Source of the DNA: Clostridia bacterium
Lineage (GTDB): Bacteria > Bacillota > Clostridia > Christensenellales > Borkfalkiaceae
Direction: 5' to 3'
Length of the DNA stretch: 64,000 nt
Assembly: GCA_017463025.1 (NCBI GenBank)
Contig: JAFTPZ010000001.1
Coordinates: forward strand, 1 to 64,000
Position 1 is the stretch's first letter; the number at the start of each line of letters is the position of its first letter. The position numbers and the translations under genes were made by a program. The notes below the pieces were generated by a model, which saw only the letters and a list, made by a program, of their open reading frames with translations, searched no databases and was not told the DNA's origin. Positions 46,800 through 55,461 of this stretch are shown piece after piece.

Positions 46800-48236
46800 T
46801 TAAGCAATTTCAACTTCTTTGTCGTTTACTTGCTTTTCTTTATCAAATTTTTGCTGAAGTTTTTTTGACGTTGGAATCAAGAAACACAATACCATTATTA
46901 TTGAAAGTACCCAACCTATTGGCCAAATGGTATAAAGGAAAGTTAAATTTGGGAATAGCGGATAAACGAACCAAACCCAAGGGAATCTTATTGCGCACAT
47001 AAATAGCATAGTCGCTATCATGGGAATCATAGGCTTTCCCATGCCTTTAAGCCCTGCACCGAGAATTTCGTTTATACCACAGATAAAGTAAGTGCTTGAT
47101 ATTATTATCATCTTTTGTTGAGAGAACTTTATAACTTCTGAATTAGAACTCATAATAGAAGAAAGTTGAGCGGAAAATATTGCTGAAAGTGCACCTAATC
47201 CACCAGCGAATATCAAGGTTATGAACATACCTTTCCAAATGGATTCCTTTGCACGTTTCATATTTTTTGCACCTACGTTTTGACTTACGTAAGGCATAAC
47301 TGCAAGTGCAGGAGCTGTTGCTATTTGATATAATATACCATCAAAATTGTTTGCAATGGAAACACCTGTTGACGCATTTGCCTTTGTAATTTCATCCGAA
47401 CCGTATGAGTTAACTGCACCAACAATTACAAGATTTGCAATGGAATAAAGCGCTTGTTGTAAGCCTGTTGGGATACCAATTCTTAACATTTCTTTTAATT
47501 GCTTACCGTATATCTTTAATTTCTTAAAATTTATGGCAACTACACCGCCATCACGGATAAGAGCAATAACCTCTAATACGGAAGTAATTATCCACGTTGA
47601 AATGGTCGCAATGGAAACACCCACAATTTCCATTTTAAGCACACCTACTAAAAGGAAAGTTAAAACTACTTTTACAACACCGCCGATTGTTAAATATATC
47701 ATAGGTCTTCTTGAATCGCCCGACGATCTTAAAATCGCTGCGGCAAAGTTATAAAACGTAAAGAAAGGCATACCCAAAAAGTATAATCTAAAATATAAAA
47801 CTGCTTTATCAAAGAATGTTGTAGGACAGTTTACAAGCCCTAAAAAGAATTCTGCAAAAGCAACGCCGATTACAAGCAAGACAACGCCAATGATAACTGA
47901 AAGCACTAGTGCCGTGCCAACAGATTTATCAACTCCTTCTTTATCGCCCTTACCTATGTACTTTGCGATAACGACGTTTGCTCCCGCCGCAATACCGATA
48001 GCAAGTCCCGTAATAAAGCTAAAAAGCGTACTACACGCACCAACTGCACCAACCGAATAACCACCGTCTGTATCATACATCTTTAATATGACCATATCAA
48101 TTATGTTAAAAATTGATTGCAATACATTCATTATCATAATCGGTATTGCAATGGTCATAATGCCCTTCATTATAGAGCCTGAAAGCATATTAACTTCTTT
48201 TTTATTGCCAAGTTTTAGACTTTTTGACGCTTGCAT
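46800..48236 (-). CDS. MATE-family multidrug efflux transporter
   Basis: 478 residues with about 12 membrane segments. The N-terminal signature IMKGIMTIAIPIMIMNVLQS and the later GIAAGANVVIAKYIGKGDKE are MATE hallmarks. FFTFYNFAAAILRSSGDSRRP and GINEILGAGLKGMGKPMIPM are the corresponding motifs of the two halves. It would export cationic compounds with Na+ or H+. GGAAG lies before the ATG. AT-rich and divergent from an AraC regulator, suggesting horizontal acquisition as a pair. Confidence 0.95.
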   Translation of the reverse strand: MQASKSLKLGNKKEVNMLSGSIMKGIMTIAIPIMIMNVLQSIFNIIDMVILKMYDTDGGYSVGAVGACSTLFSFITGLAIGIAAGANVVIAKYIGKGDKEGVDKSVGTALVLSVIIGVVLLVIGVAFAEFFLGLVNCPTTFFDKAVLYFRLYFLGMPFFTFYNFAAAILRSSGDSRRPMIYLTIGGVVKVVLTFLLVGVLKMEIVGVSIATISTWIITSVLEVIALIRDGGVVAINFKKLKIYGKQLKEMLRIGIPTGLQQALYSIANLVIVGAVNSYGSDEITKANASTGVSIANNFDGILYQIATAPALAVMPYVSQNVGAKNMKRAKESIWKGMFITLIFAGGLGALSAIFSAQLSSIMSSNSEVIKFSQQKMIIISSTYFICGINEILGAGLKGMGKPMIPMIATMLFMCAIRFPWVWFVYPLFPNLTFLYTIWPIGWVLSIIMVLCFLIPTSKKLQQKFDKEKQVNDKEVEIA

Positions 48237-48312
48237 TTTTCTTCCTTCTTAATTTATTAAATCAATTATACCACCGCCTGTAAAAAAAAGTTAGCCTAAA
48301 TGATAAAATAAG

Positions 48313-48341
48313 TTGCACAAAAGATAGATTTTATATATAAT
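48313..48341 (+). promoter_or_regulatory. Promoter of the AraC-type regulator
   Basis: TTGCAC (48313-48318) and TATAAT (48336-48341) with a 17-base spacer. The opposite MATE gene has an extended -10 TGGTATAAT in the same divergent gap. Confidence 0.72.
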
Positions 48342-48360
48342 ATTTATAAGGAGAAATTTT

Positions 48361-49104
48361 ATGAATTATATTTCTTATCTTGGCGCTTACAGTAAGGAAA
48401 GAATCAACTTTCACAAACATAAAGACTATGAACTTTTTATCTATTCTTCCGGAAAAGGAAAGCTACATATTGAAGGGCAGGTTTATGACGCGGAACAAGG
48501 TATGATCGTCGTTATTCCTCCAAATACAGTACACGGCTCCATTTCTTATGATAATTTACAATACATTGCTATTTTAGGAAGAAGTGATGAATTAATGCAT
48601 ATAGACGCCCCGATTATTTTCAAGGATAACGAACGCGGCGATGGATTTTCTTTACTGCGGATGATTTTTGCAAACCGCTATGAAACCCAAGAATACTTTA
48701 ACTCGCTTTGTCTTACCTTTATTCATTTCGTGTTAAAGAACATTAAAATCACCAACCCAATAGAAAAAACGGTTAATAAAGTAAAAAGACAAATGATCTT
48801 AAAGTTTCACGATAGCGATTTTAACGTTACCGAGCTATTAAAACAAAGTGGCTATGCCGAAGATTATATTAGGGCGCAATTTAAGAAAATCGTGGGCAAA
48901 ACACCCATTGAGTATTTAACTGAACTGCGTATTAAACACGCAAAGACTTTAATAAATATATACCAAAATTCTATGCCTTTAATTGATATTGCTTTCAATT
49001 GTGGTTTTGACGACTACATTTATTTTTCAAGAAAGTTTAAGCAGGTTGTGGGTGTTTCCCCTAACGCCTATGAAAAATCGATATTGATTGAAAATAAAGG
49101 ATAA
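48361..49104 (+). CDS. AraC-family transcriptional regulator with cupin sensor
   Basis: 247 residues. The N-terminal cupin-like domain (NFHKHKDYELFIYSSGKGKLHI) ends near residue 90 with VIPPNTVHGS. The C-terminal AraC domain, from about residue 140, has SGYAEDYIRAQFKKIVGKTPIEYL and IDIAFNCGFDDYIYFSRKFKQVVGVSPNAY (read as two parts). A likely activator of the divergent MATE gene responding to a small ligand. AT-rich like its partner. Confidence 0.92.
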   Translation: MNYISYLGAYSKERINFHKHKDYELFIYSSGKGKLHIEGQVYDAEQGMIVVIPPNTVHGSISYDNLQYIAILGRSDELMHIDAPIIFKDNERGDGFSLLRMIFANRYETQEYFNSLCLTFIHFVLKNIKITNPIEKTVNKVKRQMILKFHDSDFNVTELLKQSGYAEDYIRAQFKKIVGKTPIEYLTELRIKHAKTLINIYQNSMPLIDIAFNCGFDDYIYFSRKFKQVVGVSPNAYEKSILIENKG

Positions 49105-49188
49105 AACGTAAAAAACCTAATAATAGGGCGTGTATCATAATTTTGCCTTTTGTAATCTTTATATTTTATCCATATATGTGTTTCTCCT

Positions 49189-50043
49189 TTAATTTTCTTC
49201 TTCGTAATAGTACGAATAGTCTATACCTTTCATAAAGATTTCACGGTCATCTATCTTGTCTGTTAAAGCGTTTTCAATAAGGGATAAAATATTGCTATAA
49301 TCAACAACGCTTAATTTCATTGCCTCTAAATATTCCGTTTTATCAATCTTACTCCAATCGACACATTTAGAAAGGTTTTTCTTTAAGATAAGATCTAACC
49401 AAATTCTCGTCGTTCTGCCGTTACCCTCCATAAAAGGGTGGGCAACGTTCATTTCAACGTACTTTCTAACGATTTCCTCAACAGTTGTTTCGGGCATCCT
49501 CTCAATAGTAGCAAGCGTTTCATCTAAATATCCAACGCTTGCAAACACGAAACCGCCTTTACTAATATTCAACTTTCTAATTTGCCCTGCAAAATCGTAT
49601 AAACCGCCAAAAAGATAAGAATGAATTTGACGTAAGCCGTTTATCGTACCGACTTCAATATCGTTAATGATTCCGCTTTCAAACATTTCGTAAGCCTTGT
49701 TTTTACTTTGCTCGTCTATAGAAGACCCTTTCGTCTTAACCCATTTTAAGAACACATCTGACTTTTTACCTGGAAGAATTGCTATAAGCAAATTAAGTCC
49801 GTCGTCATCTATAACGTCCGTCAAATATTTCTTGCCGTCTTTTGCCGTTAATTTCAGTTGTCTACAAATTGATGACAACTGATTATTTCTCTTTTTTAAG
49901 GTGTTCCAATATTTACGTGGAGAAGTGCTTAAAGAAAGGGCTTCTATTATATCAACGGCACACAACCACCATCGAGAACTTTCTTCGTCCCATACCGAAC
50001 GAACGGGAATGTTATCAAAAAATCTAATAGAAGTTTTAATCAT
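49189..50043 (-). CDS. BRO-N-like/Fic two-domain protein
   Basis: 284 residues. The first 115 residues ([20 protein letters not shown], then [32 protein letters not shown]) match the BRO-N/DinD-like domain found in phage antirepressors and DNA-damage proteins. The last 150 are a Fic domain with [15 protein letters not shown] and the complete active loop [20 protein letters not shown] (HPFxxGNGR, predicted AMP transfer). It follows an XRE protein by an 8-base overlap, a toxin-antitoxin-like layout. The unusual fusion suggests a phage- or plasmid-derived effector. AT-rich. Confidence 0.88.
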   Translation of the reverse strand: MIKTSIRFFDNIPVRSVWDEESSRWWLCAVDIIEALSLSTSPRKYWNTLKKRNNQLSSICRQLKLTAKDGKKYLTDVIDDDGLNLLIAILPGKKSDVFLKWVKTKGSSIDEQSKNKAYEMFESGIINDIEVGTINGLRQIHSYLFGGLYDFAGQIRKLNISKGGFVFASVGYLDETLATIERMPETTVEEIVRKYVEMNVAHPFMEGNGRTTRIWLDLILKKNLSKCVDWSKIDKTEYLEAMKLSVVDYSNILSLIENALTDKIDDREIFMKGIDYSYYYEEEN

Positions 50044-50251
50044 TTTTGTCCTCGTTCACGATTTCTAATATATCGTCTAATCCACAATTAAGAGCATTGC
50101 ATATTTTAAGAAGTATATCCATATGCACAGTTTCGTTTCTTCCAAGTTTCGCCATTGCAGTTGTAGTAATGCCCGCTTTTAAGCGTAGATCTTCTTTTCG
50201 CATATCTCTATCAATAAGAAGTTTCCATAATTTTTTATAACTTGCAGCCAT
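50036..50251 (-). CDS. XRE-family regulator upstream of the Fic protein
   Basis: 71 residues from ATG 50251 ([19 protein letters not shown]), with TAGGAG upstream; an in-frame extension to 50332 crosses the promoter and is rejected. [22 protein letters not shown] is the helix-turn-helix of the small cHTH group. Its 3' end overlaps the Fic gene by 8 bases, so it is probably the repressor or antitoxin of that unit. Confidence 0.88.
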   Translation of the reverse strand: MAASYKKLWKLLIDRDMRKEDLRLKAGITTTAMAKLGRNETVHMDILLKICNALNCGLDDILEIVNEDKND

Positions 50252-50686
50252 TTTTAATCTCCTAAAAGGTTGTCTATAAGCCATTTTTATTATTATACCA
50301 TATACAAATAATTTTATCAAGATATTCTCCAATATTTAGAGAAATATGTTTTATAAATTTGAAATAAAAAGTGCCACAACTCACACTTTTGCCCTTAAGC
50401 ATATGGGAAACCCATATCTATTTTAGGAAAAAGAAAAAGAACTTAGATTTTTACGTCTAAGTCCTAGTTTTCTTTTCAATCGCTTGAAAGTTAAAGTAGT
50501 TGTTTGTGAAATGCTCGCTTTTGTGAATTTATTATTTGTCCATAATGTTGGTTTACGACACTATACTTTCAAATGAAAGTCGTATGTTTTGCAAAGCAAA
50601 AGAAAAGACCAACGAATTTCGTTGGTCTTTTCCACTGTCTAAAAAATTCTTATGGAAAAAGCGGCTATCGGATAACCTTTTTGTTT
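50252..50686. other. 435-bp intergenic region with XRE promoter and hairpins
   Basis: It holds the XRE-Fic promoter on minus (TTGATA 50315-50320, TATAAT 50292-50297, 17 apart), a palindrome ATATGGG-AAA-CCCATAT (50401-50417), a hairpin near 50441-50463 (CTTAGA/TCTAAG) followed by T-rich sequence, and the terminator at 50602-50632. No supportable gene. Confidence 0.7.
50602..50632 (-). terminator. Terminator of the GH109-like gene
   Basis: A 15-bp perfect palindrome GAAAAGACCAACGAA/TTCGTTGGTCTTTTC with a 1-base centre, 55 bases past the stop, T-rich on both strands. Confidence 0.8.
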
Positions 50687-51943
50687 TTATTTCTTCACGA
50701 CGGGGATATCCAAACAGTCCACCGTCTTTCTCGTCTTATACTTCCCTCTCGTGAAGTCGGGACATTCCACGGGCATACTTCCCTTTGCGATCGATTCTGC
50801 GCTCAAAGCCGTTACGCTCATCCACGTTACCGCGTCGTATACGTCGATCGGCATCGGCTTGTTCTCCTTGATACAGCGGAAGAAGTTTTTCAACATAATA
50901 AAATCCATACCGCCGTGGCCCGATTTGATCTGCTCTTCCGTGATCAGCCGCCAGTCGTCGGGCAGATATTCCTTATAATCGTCTTGATTGAAAAACGCCT
51001 TTTTATAAGGATCCATTTCGTGGTTATACTTCCCGTTGTCCAAGATCACGCTCTGCGTCGTCTGGCAATAGAACCCTTTCGTGCCGCTGACCGTCAAGCC
51101 GCGCTCGTATAATCTCGGCAGCGTTGTATCCAGCTTTAAGAATATCGTTTCGCCGTTCTCGCACTCGATCATCGTCGTCGTTACGTCCCCCTGCGCAAAC
51201 ACGCGATCGCCCAAACGGTCGGCGTATTTGGGGTTATTCATAATATACTCGTGCAAGCCCTGCGCTTTCGACGACATCGAAACGAGCTTGGTAAAGCGGT
51301 TGCCGCTCGTGATATTGAGTATTTTCGCGATGGGCCCCAGCTCGTGCGTGGGATAATTTTCGCAGTTGTTTTCCGTGTACTCTTTCAAGCGGTAATGATG
51401 GGTGTCGATACCGCCGGCGATCTCTTCGCGTAAATCGTGGCAATAATAACCCTGACAATAGGAAATATTTCCCAAAACGCCGTTGCGTACAAGTCCCGTA
51501 ACGAGCATTTCGTCCTTATTATAGCAACAGTTTTCCATAAAGAAGACAGGCGTACCCGTCTTTTCATAGCAATCCACGAGCTTCCAGCAATCGTCGATAT
51601 GGTGCGTACCACCCACCTCCATTGCCACGGGAATTCCTGCTTGCATTCCCTCTAACGCGACTTTCACGTGCATATCCCAGCTCGTAGAAATAATGATCGC
51701 GTCCACGCCCGCGCTCATAACGTCTTTATAATCGGTAGTCTGCATAGGCGTGTCGTAGCCTGCCGCTACGATCTTTGCCGCCGCCGCGTCCAAACGCTCT
51801 TGGTATTTGTCGCAAATAACGGTTACGATCACGTCGTCCGAATTTTTAAGTACGTTGCCGAGCAAGCCGATACTGCCGTCCGTCATACCGTACGCCGCGC
51901 CGCGCTGCCCCAGCCCGATAAAACCGATTTTGAGTTTTTCCAT
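50687..51943 (-). CDS. Gfo/Idh/MocA-family oxidoreductase, GH109-like
   Basis: 418 residues. KIGFIGLGQRGAAYGM is the N-terminal NAD loop of this family. AMEVGGTHHIDDCW and MENCCYNKDEMLV are in the cofactor/substrate region. NCENYPTHELGPIAKILNI resembles the Y-P-T-H-x-L-G-P motif of GH109 NAD-dependent glycosidases (alpha-N-acetylgalactosaminidase type). GH109 proteins often carry a Tat or lipoprotein signal; this one does not, so it would be cytosolic. The exact sugar is unknown. AAGGAG precedes the ATG and TTGCTT/TATAAT at 51979-52007 is its promoter. Confidence 0.85.
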   Translation of the reverse strand: MEKLKIGFIGLGQRGAAYGMTDGSIGLLGNVLKNSDDVIVTVICDKYQERLDAAAAKIVAAGYDTPMQTTDYKDVMSAGVDAIIISTSWDMHVKVALEGMQAGIPVAMEVGGTHHIDDCWKLVDCYEKTGTPVFFMENCCYNKDEMLVTGLVRNGVLGNISYCQGYYCHDLREEIAGGIDTHHYRLKEYTENNCENYPTHELGPIAKILNITSGNRFTKLVSMSSKAQGLHEYIMNNPKYADRLGDRVFAQGDVTTTMIECENGETIFLKLDTTLPRLYERGLTVSGTKGFYCQTTQSVILDNGKYNHEMDPYKKAFFNQDDYKEYLPDDWRLITEEQIKSGHGGMDFIMLKNFFRCIKENKPMPIDVYDAVTWMSVTALSAESIAKGSMPVECPDFTRGKYKTRKTVDCLDIPVVKK

Positions 51944-51978
51944 GTATAATAATCTCCTTACTCTAAAAGTTCGTATTT

Positions 51979-52007
51979 ATTATACTATGTCGGAAAACAA
52001 AAAGCAA
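51979..52007 (-). promoter_or_regulatory. Promoter of the GH109-like gene
   Basis: TTGCTT (52002-52007) and TATAAT (51979-51984) on minus, 17 bases apart. Confidence 0.6.
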
Positions 52008-52059
52008 GCTTATTTTCAAGCAAATTTGCACTATTTTATGTTTTTTTCGTTTTAAGTGA

Positions 52060-52104
52060 AAATATGCGGGATTTTGTATGAAACGTACAAAATCCCGCAT
52101 ATTT
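52060..52104. terminator. Perfect 19-bp hairpin beside the tRNA-end remnant
   Basis: Arms AAATATGCGGGATTTTGTA (52060-52078) and its exact complement (52086-52104), 7-base loop. On minus it directly follows a tRNA-like CCA end, where a tRNA gene terminator would sit. Confidence 0.85.
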
Positions 52105-52128
52105 GGTGCGGTCGACAGGAATTGAAGC
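52086..52128. repeat. Left copy of a 43-bp att-like direct repeat (tRNA 3' end)
   Basis: Identical over 43 bases to 61201-61243, same orientation. Minus-strand reading from the T-loop (TTCAATT) gives CCTGT, CGACCGC, A, CCA, i.e. the T-stem 3' strand, acceptor 3' strand, discriminator A and CCA of a tRNA, resembling bacterial tRNA-Leu. The 5' part of the tRNA is absent; upstream bases do not form a T-stem. Such displaced tRNA ends mark integration sites. Confidence 0.82.
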
Positions 52129-52140
52129 GGTTTCCACTTC

Positions 52141-52172
52141 GCTGAAAGCCTTTATTTATAAGGGATTTAGCC
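52141..52172. repeat. 32-bp inverted-repeat partner of 61256-61287
   Basis: Matches the complement of 61256-61287 at 30 of 32 positions; the core CCTTTATTTATAAGGGATT is identical. It lies just inside the att-like repeat at both places but in opposite orientation. Confidence 0.8.
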
Positions 52173-53095
52173 AACAGGCACCAATTTCATAACACTTTCC
52201 AATACCCCGTCTTATCCGAGCCAACACGCAATACCCGTACCGATTATAAATCCGCTCGTTCCTTGCATAGATTTTGCTTACGATACATTTGAGCAAATAC
52301 ACCAGAAGCGTATTATCCCCACGGCGGTAACGAAAATCGTAATACATAGAGATAAACCGCGAGAACGCCCATTCGGATAGCATTTCCTCTATCGTATAAA
52401 ACGGCAGCATGAGCTTTTGGGTTGTTTTCGATAACCTTTTTACCAAGACGGAGAACGTCAAAGTCCAAGATATGCGCAAACCGTGAATTTTCGGGATAAC
52501 GCTTGGGAAAGAAATCAAAATTCCAAAGCGGAAAATTACCTATATCGTACAGCACGAAATCTTCACGGATAGAGTAATTCGCCACAAGCAAACTGCTCTC
52601 GATTACGTAGATAAAATACAGTTTTGCATACGTTTCCAAAATGTCGAATAACCGTTCCCGTTTTAACCCTGTATCGTAAATGAACCCGTACCTGCCTAGA
52701 TCGTAGCCGTATAATTGTAGTTTTGTATCGCGGTGTTTTTCATACCGTTTCCGTTTCAACTCTATCCACGTATGTATGCTCGCGAGGTTGAATATCCTGC
52801 CGTATTCCATGCACCTCTTTATCTCGCTTTCAAAGCATATCCACGGGAAGAACGGAAATTTCATATCCTGTTTTTGCAAGCGCGCAAACGCCTCTTGACG
52901 GAACATTACCGTTTGCGACAACGACATATCCGTAGTGGTCGTCGTTTTCTTCATGCCCATTGGTGCGCAGGTCATTGTTACAATCGGCAGTTCTTTAATA
53001 AACCCGCAATCCCGCGCTTCGTGATACCATAATACCTGCAACGCTATCTTCTCGCGCATACGAACGCAATGATAATCAAAACCCATATCCACCAA
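52156..53095 (-). pseudogene. Broken P-loop ATPase, Zot/FtsK-like (filamentous-phage-type)
   Basis: One frame (53095 or ATG 53059 to 52313) encodes IVTMTCAPMGMKKTTTTTDM, a degenerate Walker A (second Gly replaced by Lys), then a long aromatic-rich region ending ILDFDVLRLGKKVIENNPKAHA. After about 52405 that frame turns to non-family-like sequence. The other frame instead continues with LPFYTIEEMLSEWAFSRF and NERIYNRYGY until about 52240. I read this as an internal deletion plus frameshift, with the C terminus lost at the att-like junction. Similar to morphogenesis ATPases (Zot/pI) as far as I can judge. Confidence 0.5.
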
Positions 53096-53436
53096 TTCGG
53101 TTCTTTATCCGATTGCGTATAAACGGGCGACGTTGCGTCGGGAACAACGTCTATCGGGTTCGCAACAACGGGAATTACCGTTTCCGTTGTACCGTTTGAA
53201 AACGTTACGTCGATAATATCGAAATCGAGATTGACCGTTTGTTGAAAGAAATACGCGTTGGTGTCCACTTGCTCCCACGTATCCATCCAAAGAAAACTAC
53301 CGCGCGAAAACAGCGTTGCTTCCTTGCCAATATTCTTTCCCAGATGCTGTACGATTGCGTTATATGCGTTTTGATTACCCGTAACAAGCGCAGGCTTTAA
53401 CAGCGCGTTCAGCCAAGTGGCGTGCACTGTCGTCAT
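53044..53436 (-). CDS. Small protein with C-terminal membrane anchor
   Basis: 130 residues. No signal peptide; a beta-rich middle (LDFDIIDVTFSNGTTETVI) then a proline/aspartate linker and one C-terminal membrane segment (NWWIWVLIIIAFVCARR) ending in positive residues. Its ATG overlaps the upstream secreted-protein gene by 4 bases and its end overlaps the ATPase frame. Together with the upstream protein it resembles a split surface or adsorption protein (signal peptide first, anchor last). Family not recognised. Confidence 0.55.
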   Translation of the reverse strand: MTTVHATWLNALLKPALVTGNQNAYNAIVQHLGKNIGKEATLFSRGSFLWMDTWEQVDTNAYFFQQTVNLDFDIIDVTFSNGTTETVIPVVANPIDVVPDATSPVYTQSDKEPNWWIWVLIIIAFVCARR

Positions 53437-54380
53437 TGTGCCGTACCCAAAGTGATATTCAGCGCGTACGTGCTGTTATCGCCCGTTGCTTTTTCCAAGC
53501 CGTTTGCAAGGTCTACCGACATATTCACGTAGCTTTTCAGCTTCGCTAATTTTTCGTCGTCAAACGTTTCCAAACCGAGCGTATGTGCGTTCAAGGCCGC
53601 GCTTGCTACGTTCGCTACGCTTCTTGCGTTAGAACGGTAGGTTACACCCTCCGCAAACGAGCTGTACTGATAGCTCACGTTATCCCCGTTCGTCGTAATA
53701 ATAACGCCGATTGCCGCAAATTTACGATTCATATTTTGATATAATACGTTCGTTAAATTTACCTGCACGTAGGACGTGTCGCTATCAAATTTACCGTAAC
53801 CGTCGAACAAACTCAATACGTACGTTTTCCCTGCCGCATCAAACGCTTTCACCCAATCGATATACGTGTAGTTGTTCTCGTTCACCGCGTCGAAATAATC
53901 GAGCGGTGCAAACAGCATTGCCGCCTGTTTCGTGGTATCCGTTTCCAGCTCTGCTACGAGCGTGCTCTCCACCAGACACATAAATCGGATTGCAGGATCG
54001 AGCGATTCGTCCTCGCCCACGTAGATAGACGCACCCGAATACATTTGCATATCGCTCGCTATATACGTCGCCTCGTTCCACGGCGTTTCCAACGGTCCTT
54101 GCGACTCGCTCGGCATATCCGTTCCACCGTTTAAGCCGTCCCCGTTCACAGCCGAATCGTCTATTTATCCTTTCCCGTCGCCGCTGTCTTGGATAATCGT
54201 GCCTTGCGAACCCGTTTGTTTTTCCGCGTTCGCTACGTATACCGCGCCGCCTACGATAATGCCGCATAACAATACGGCTACGAGCGCGTATATGAATTTT
54301 TTCATTGTTCTACCTCCTTTATGTTTTTTATGCTCGCCGTCAAATTCGTCGGCGTAATCGAAGTAATCGTAATAGTTCAT
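53433..54380 (-). pseudogene. Secreted protein gene interrupted by an in-frame stop
   Basis: The reading frame is continuous from ATG 54380 to 53433 except for one TAA at 54165-54167. There are two possible starts: ATG 54380 (MNYYDYFDYADEFDGEHKK), with CAGGAGG, and ATG 54305 (MKKFIYALVAVLLCGIIVGG), with GGAGGT. The second gives a signal peptide or anchor. After the stop, in the same frame, comes a 238-residue beta-rich, Tyr/Asn-rich region (restart GTG 54149, no site nearby). Without the stop the protein would be about 290 residues. Nonsense mutation or recoding; function unknown. Confidence 0.6.
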
Positions 54381-54445
54381 TACTTTCTTACCTCCTGTTT
54401 ATTTTTCGCCCACGATAATCGCTATCGTGGGCGAAACGCGCGCCC

Positions 54446-54787
54446 TTATCTCAACAACATATTGAGCAGGGCTTTGTCCGAATCGCGGAATGGATTGATT
54501 TTACATTCATACACCTGACCGTCTTCGTCCACCGAACGAACGCCGTACGTATTGCCTTTCAAGACCTTGCCCGAATCGTCCTTGATTTCATAAGGCGTGA
54601 GCGTGAGCTCTGCGCTCATTGCATTGCCGAACACGATGTCGAGTACGGTATAACCGCCTTTATCGGGCGGCGTGATAAGTACTCGCACTTCCTTGCCTCG
54701 TACGACGCCTTTGATGAAATACGAAAAATATTCTTTATCGTCCTGTTCGTAAACCTCTCTTTCTACTAAAATCTTCTTGTTTTCCAT
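54446..54787 (-). CDS. Small protein of the element, unknown
   Basis: 113 residues, starts MENKKILVEREVYEQDDKEYF. A mix of beta strands (FSYFIKGVVRGKEVRVLITP, GYTVLDIVFGNAMSAELTL) resembling a small OB- or SH3-like barrel. Position before the secreted protein matches where a single-stranded-DNA-binding protein sits in filamentous phages, but no motif proves this. GGAAAA only weakly precedes the ATG. Confidence 0.55.
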   Translation of the reverse strand: MENKKILVEREVYEQDDKEYFSYFIKGVVRGKEVRVLITPPDKGGYTVLDIVFGNAMSAELTLTPYEIKDDSGKVLKGNTYGVRSVDEDGQVYECKINPFRDSDKALLNMLLR

Positions 54788-54810
54788 TTTTCCTTTACCT
54801 CACTTTTTGA

Positions 54811-55122
54811 TTATTTCTTTTTATTACGCTTTTCGATTTTTTCAAGCATTGCTTCGCCGCCGCTACCGATAATTTTGGAATATGCGGTTGCCTCTTCTTT
54901 CGTTGCGCCTGCCTGCATTGCCTTGCGGTATTTGAACGCGCCGGCGTTATCCGATTGCGCGAGCATATACCCCGACCTTAAACCCTTGTTGTAATCGTCC
55001 AAAGGCTGGTCCTTTTTGTTGCCTCGCATATGAATCCCTTTTTTACGCTCTTCCGCATAACCCTTTGCGCGAACGCTGGGTTTGAGCCATTTACGCGCGT
55101 TATTATTCCTTTCTTCCGGCAT
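54811..55122 (-). CDS. Small basic protein of the element, unknown
   Basis: 103 residues, Lys/Arg/Asn-rich (RNNNARKWLKPSVRAKGYAE and KIEKRNKKK at the end), helical, with no membrane segment. GAGAGGT lies before the ATG. It contains GLRSGYMLAQSDNAGAFKYRKAM, two possible helices (read in two parts). Possibly nucleic-acid binding from its charge. No family recognised. Confidence 0.5.
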   Translation of the reverse strand: MPEERNNNARKWLKPSVRAKGYAEERKKGIHMRGNKKDQPLDDYNKGLRSGYMLAQSDNAGAFKYRKAMQAGATKEEATAYSKIIGSGGEAMLEKIEKRNKKK

Positions 55123-55461
55123 ATTTTCTACCTCTCTTGATTGTATTTTCGCCTACTTTCTTGAACGTTTCTTACGTTTCGCATTTCGGCTTATTCAGTT
55201 GTTTCCCTTGCTTTCGGTTTCGATTTCCTTGAACCTACGTTCCTTGCGTTACATACGACAGCGGCCGCTCTGTCGCATTTTATCTCGCCTTATTCTCCAC
55301 GAAACCGTCTGTTTGTTTTGATATTCTACATAGCGTTAAACGCATACCTGCCTATCCCGTTTGCCAATCTATCCACTATTTTATCTGTTCCTTATATCTT
55401 TGCTCGGATACTTGCAATGAAACAACCTTGTATGTGGATAAAGCTATGCGAAATCCTACCT
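55123..55461. other. 339-bp non-coding stretch with a GC palindrome
   Basis: No convincing gene on either strand. It holds CGACAG-CGGCCGC-CTGTCG-type symmetry around 55257-55277 (CGACAG/CTGTCG arms, one bulge, inner GCGGCCGC). On minus the stretch is A/G-rich. In a small replicon this would be a candidate origin or nick site, but nothing else supports that. Confidence 0.4.

Noticed and set aside
50036..50332. XRE protein starting at 50332
   Set aside because: The first 27 codons cross the -10 and -35 boxes of the gene's own promoter; the ATG at 50251 has TAGGAG.
52086..52200. A complete tRNA gene at the left repeat
   Set aside because: The T-loop, T-stem 3' strand, acceptor 3' strand and CCA are there, but the bases before the T-loop do not pair as a T-stem and no anticodon arm or 5' acceptor strand follows.
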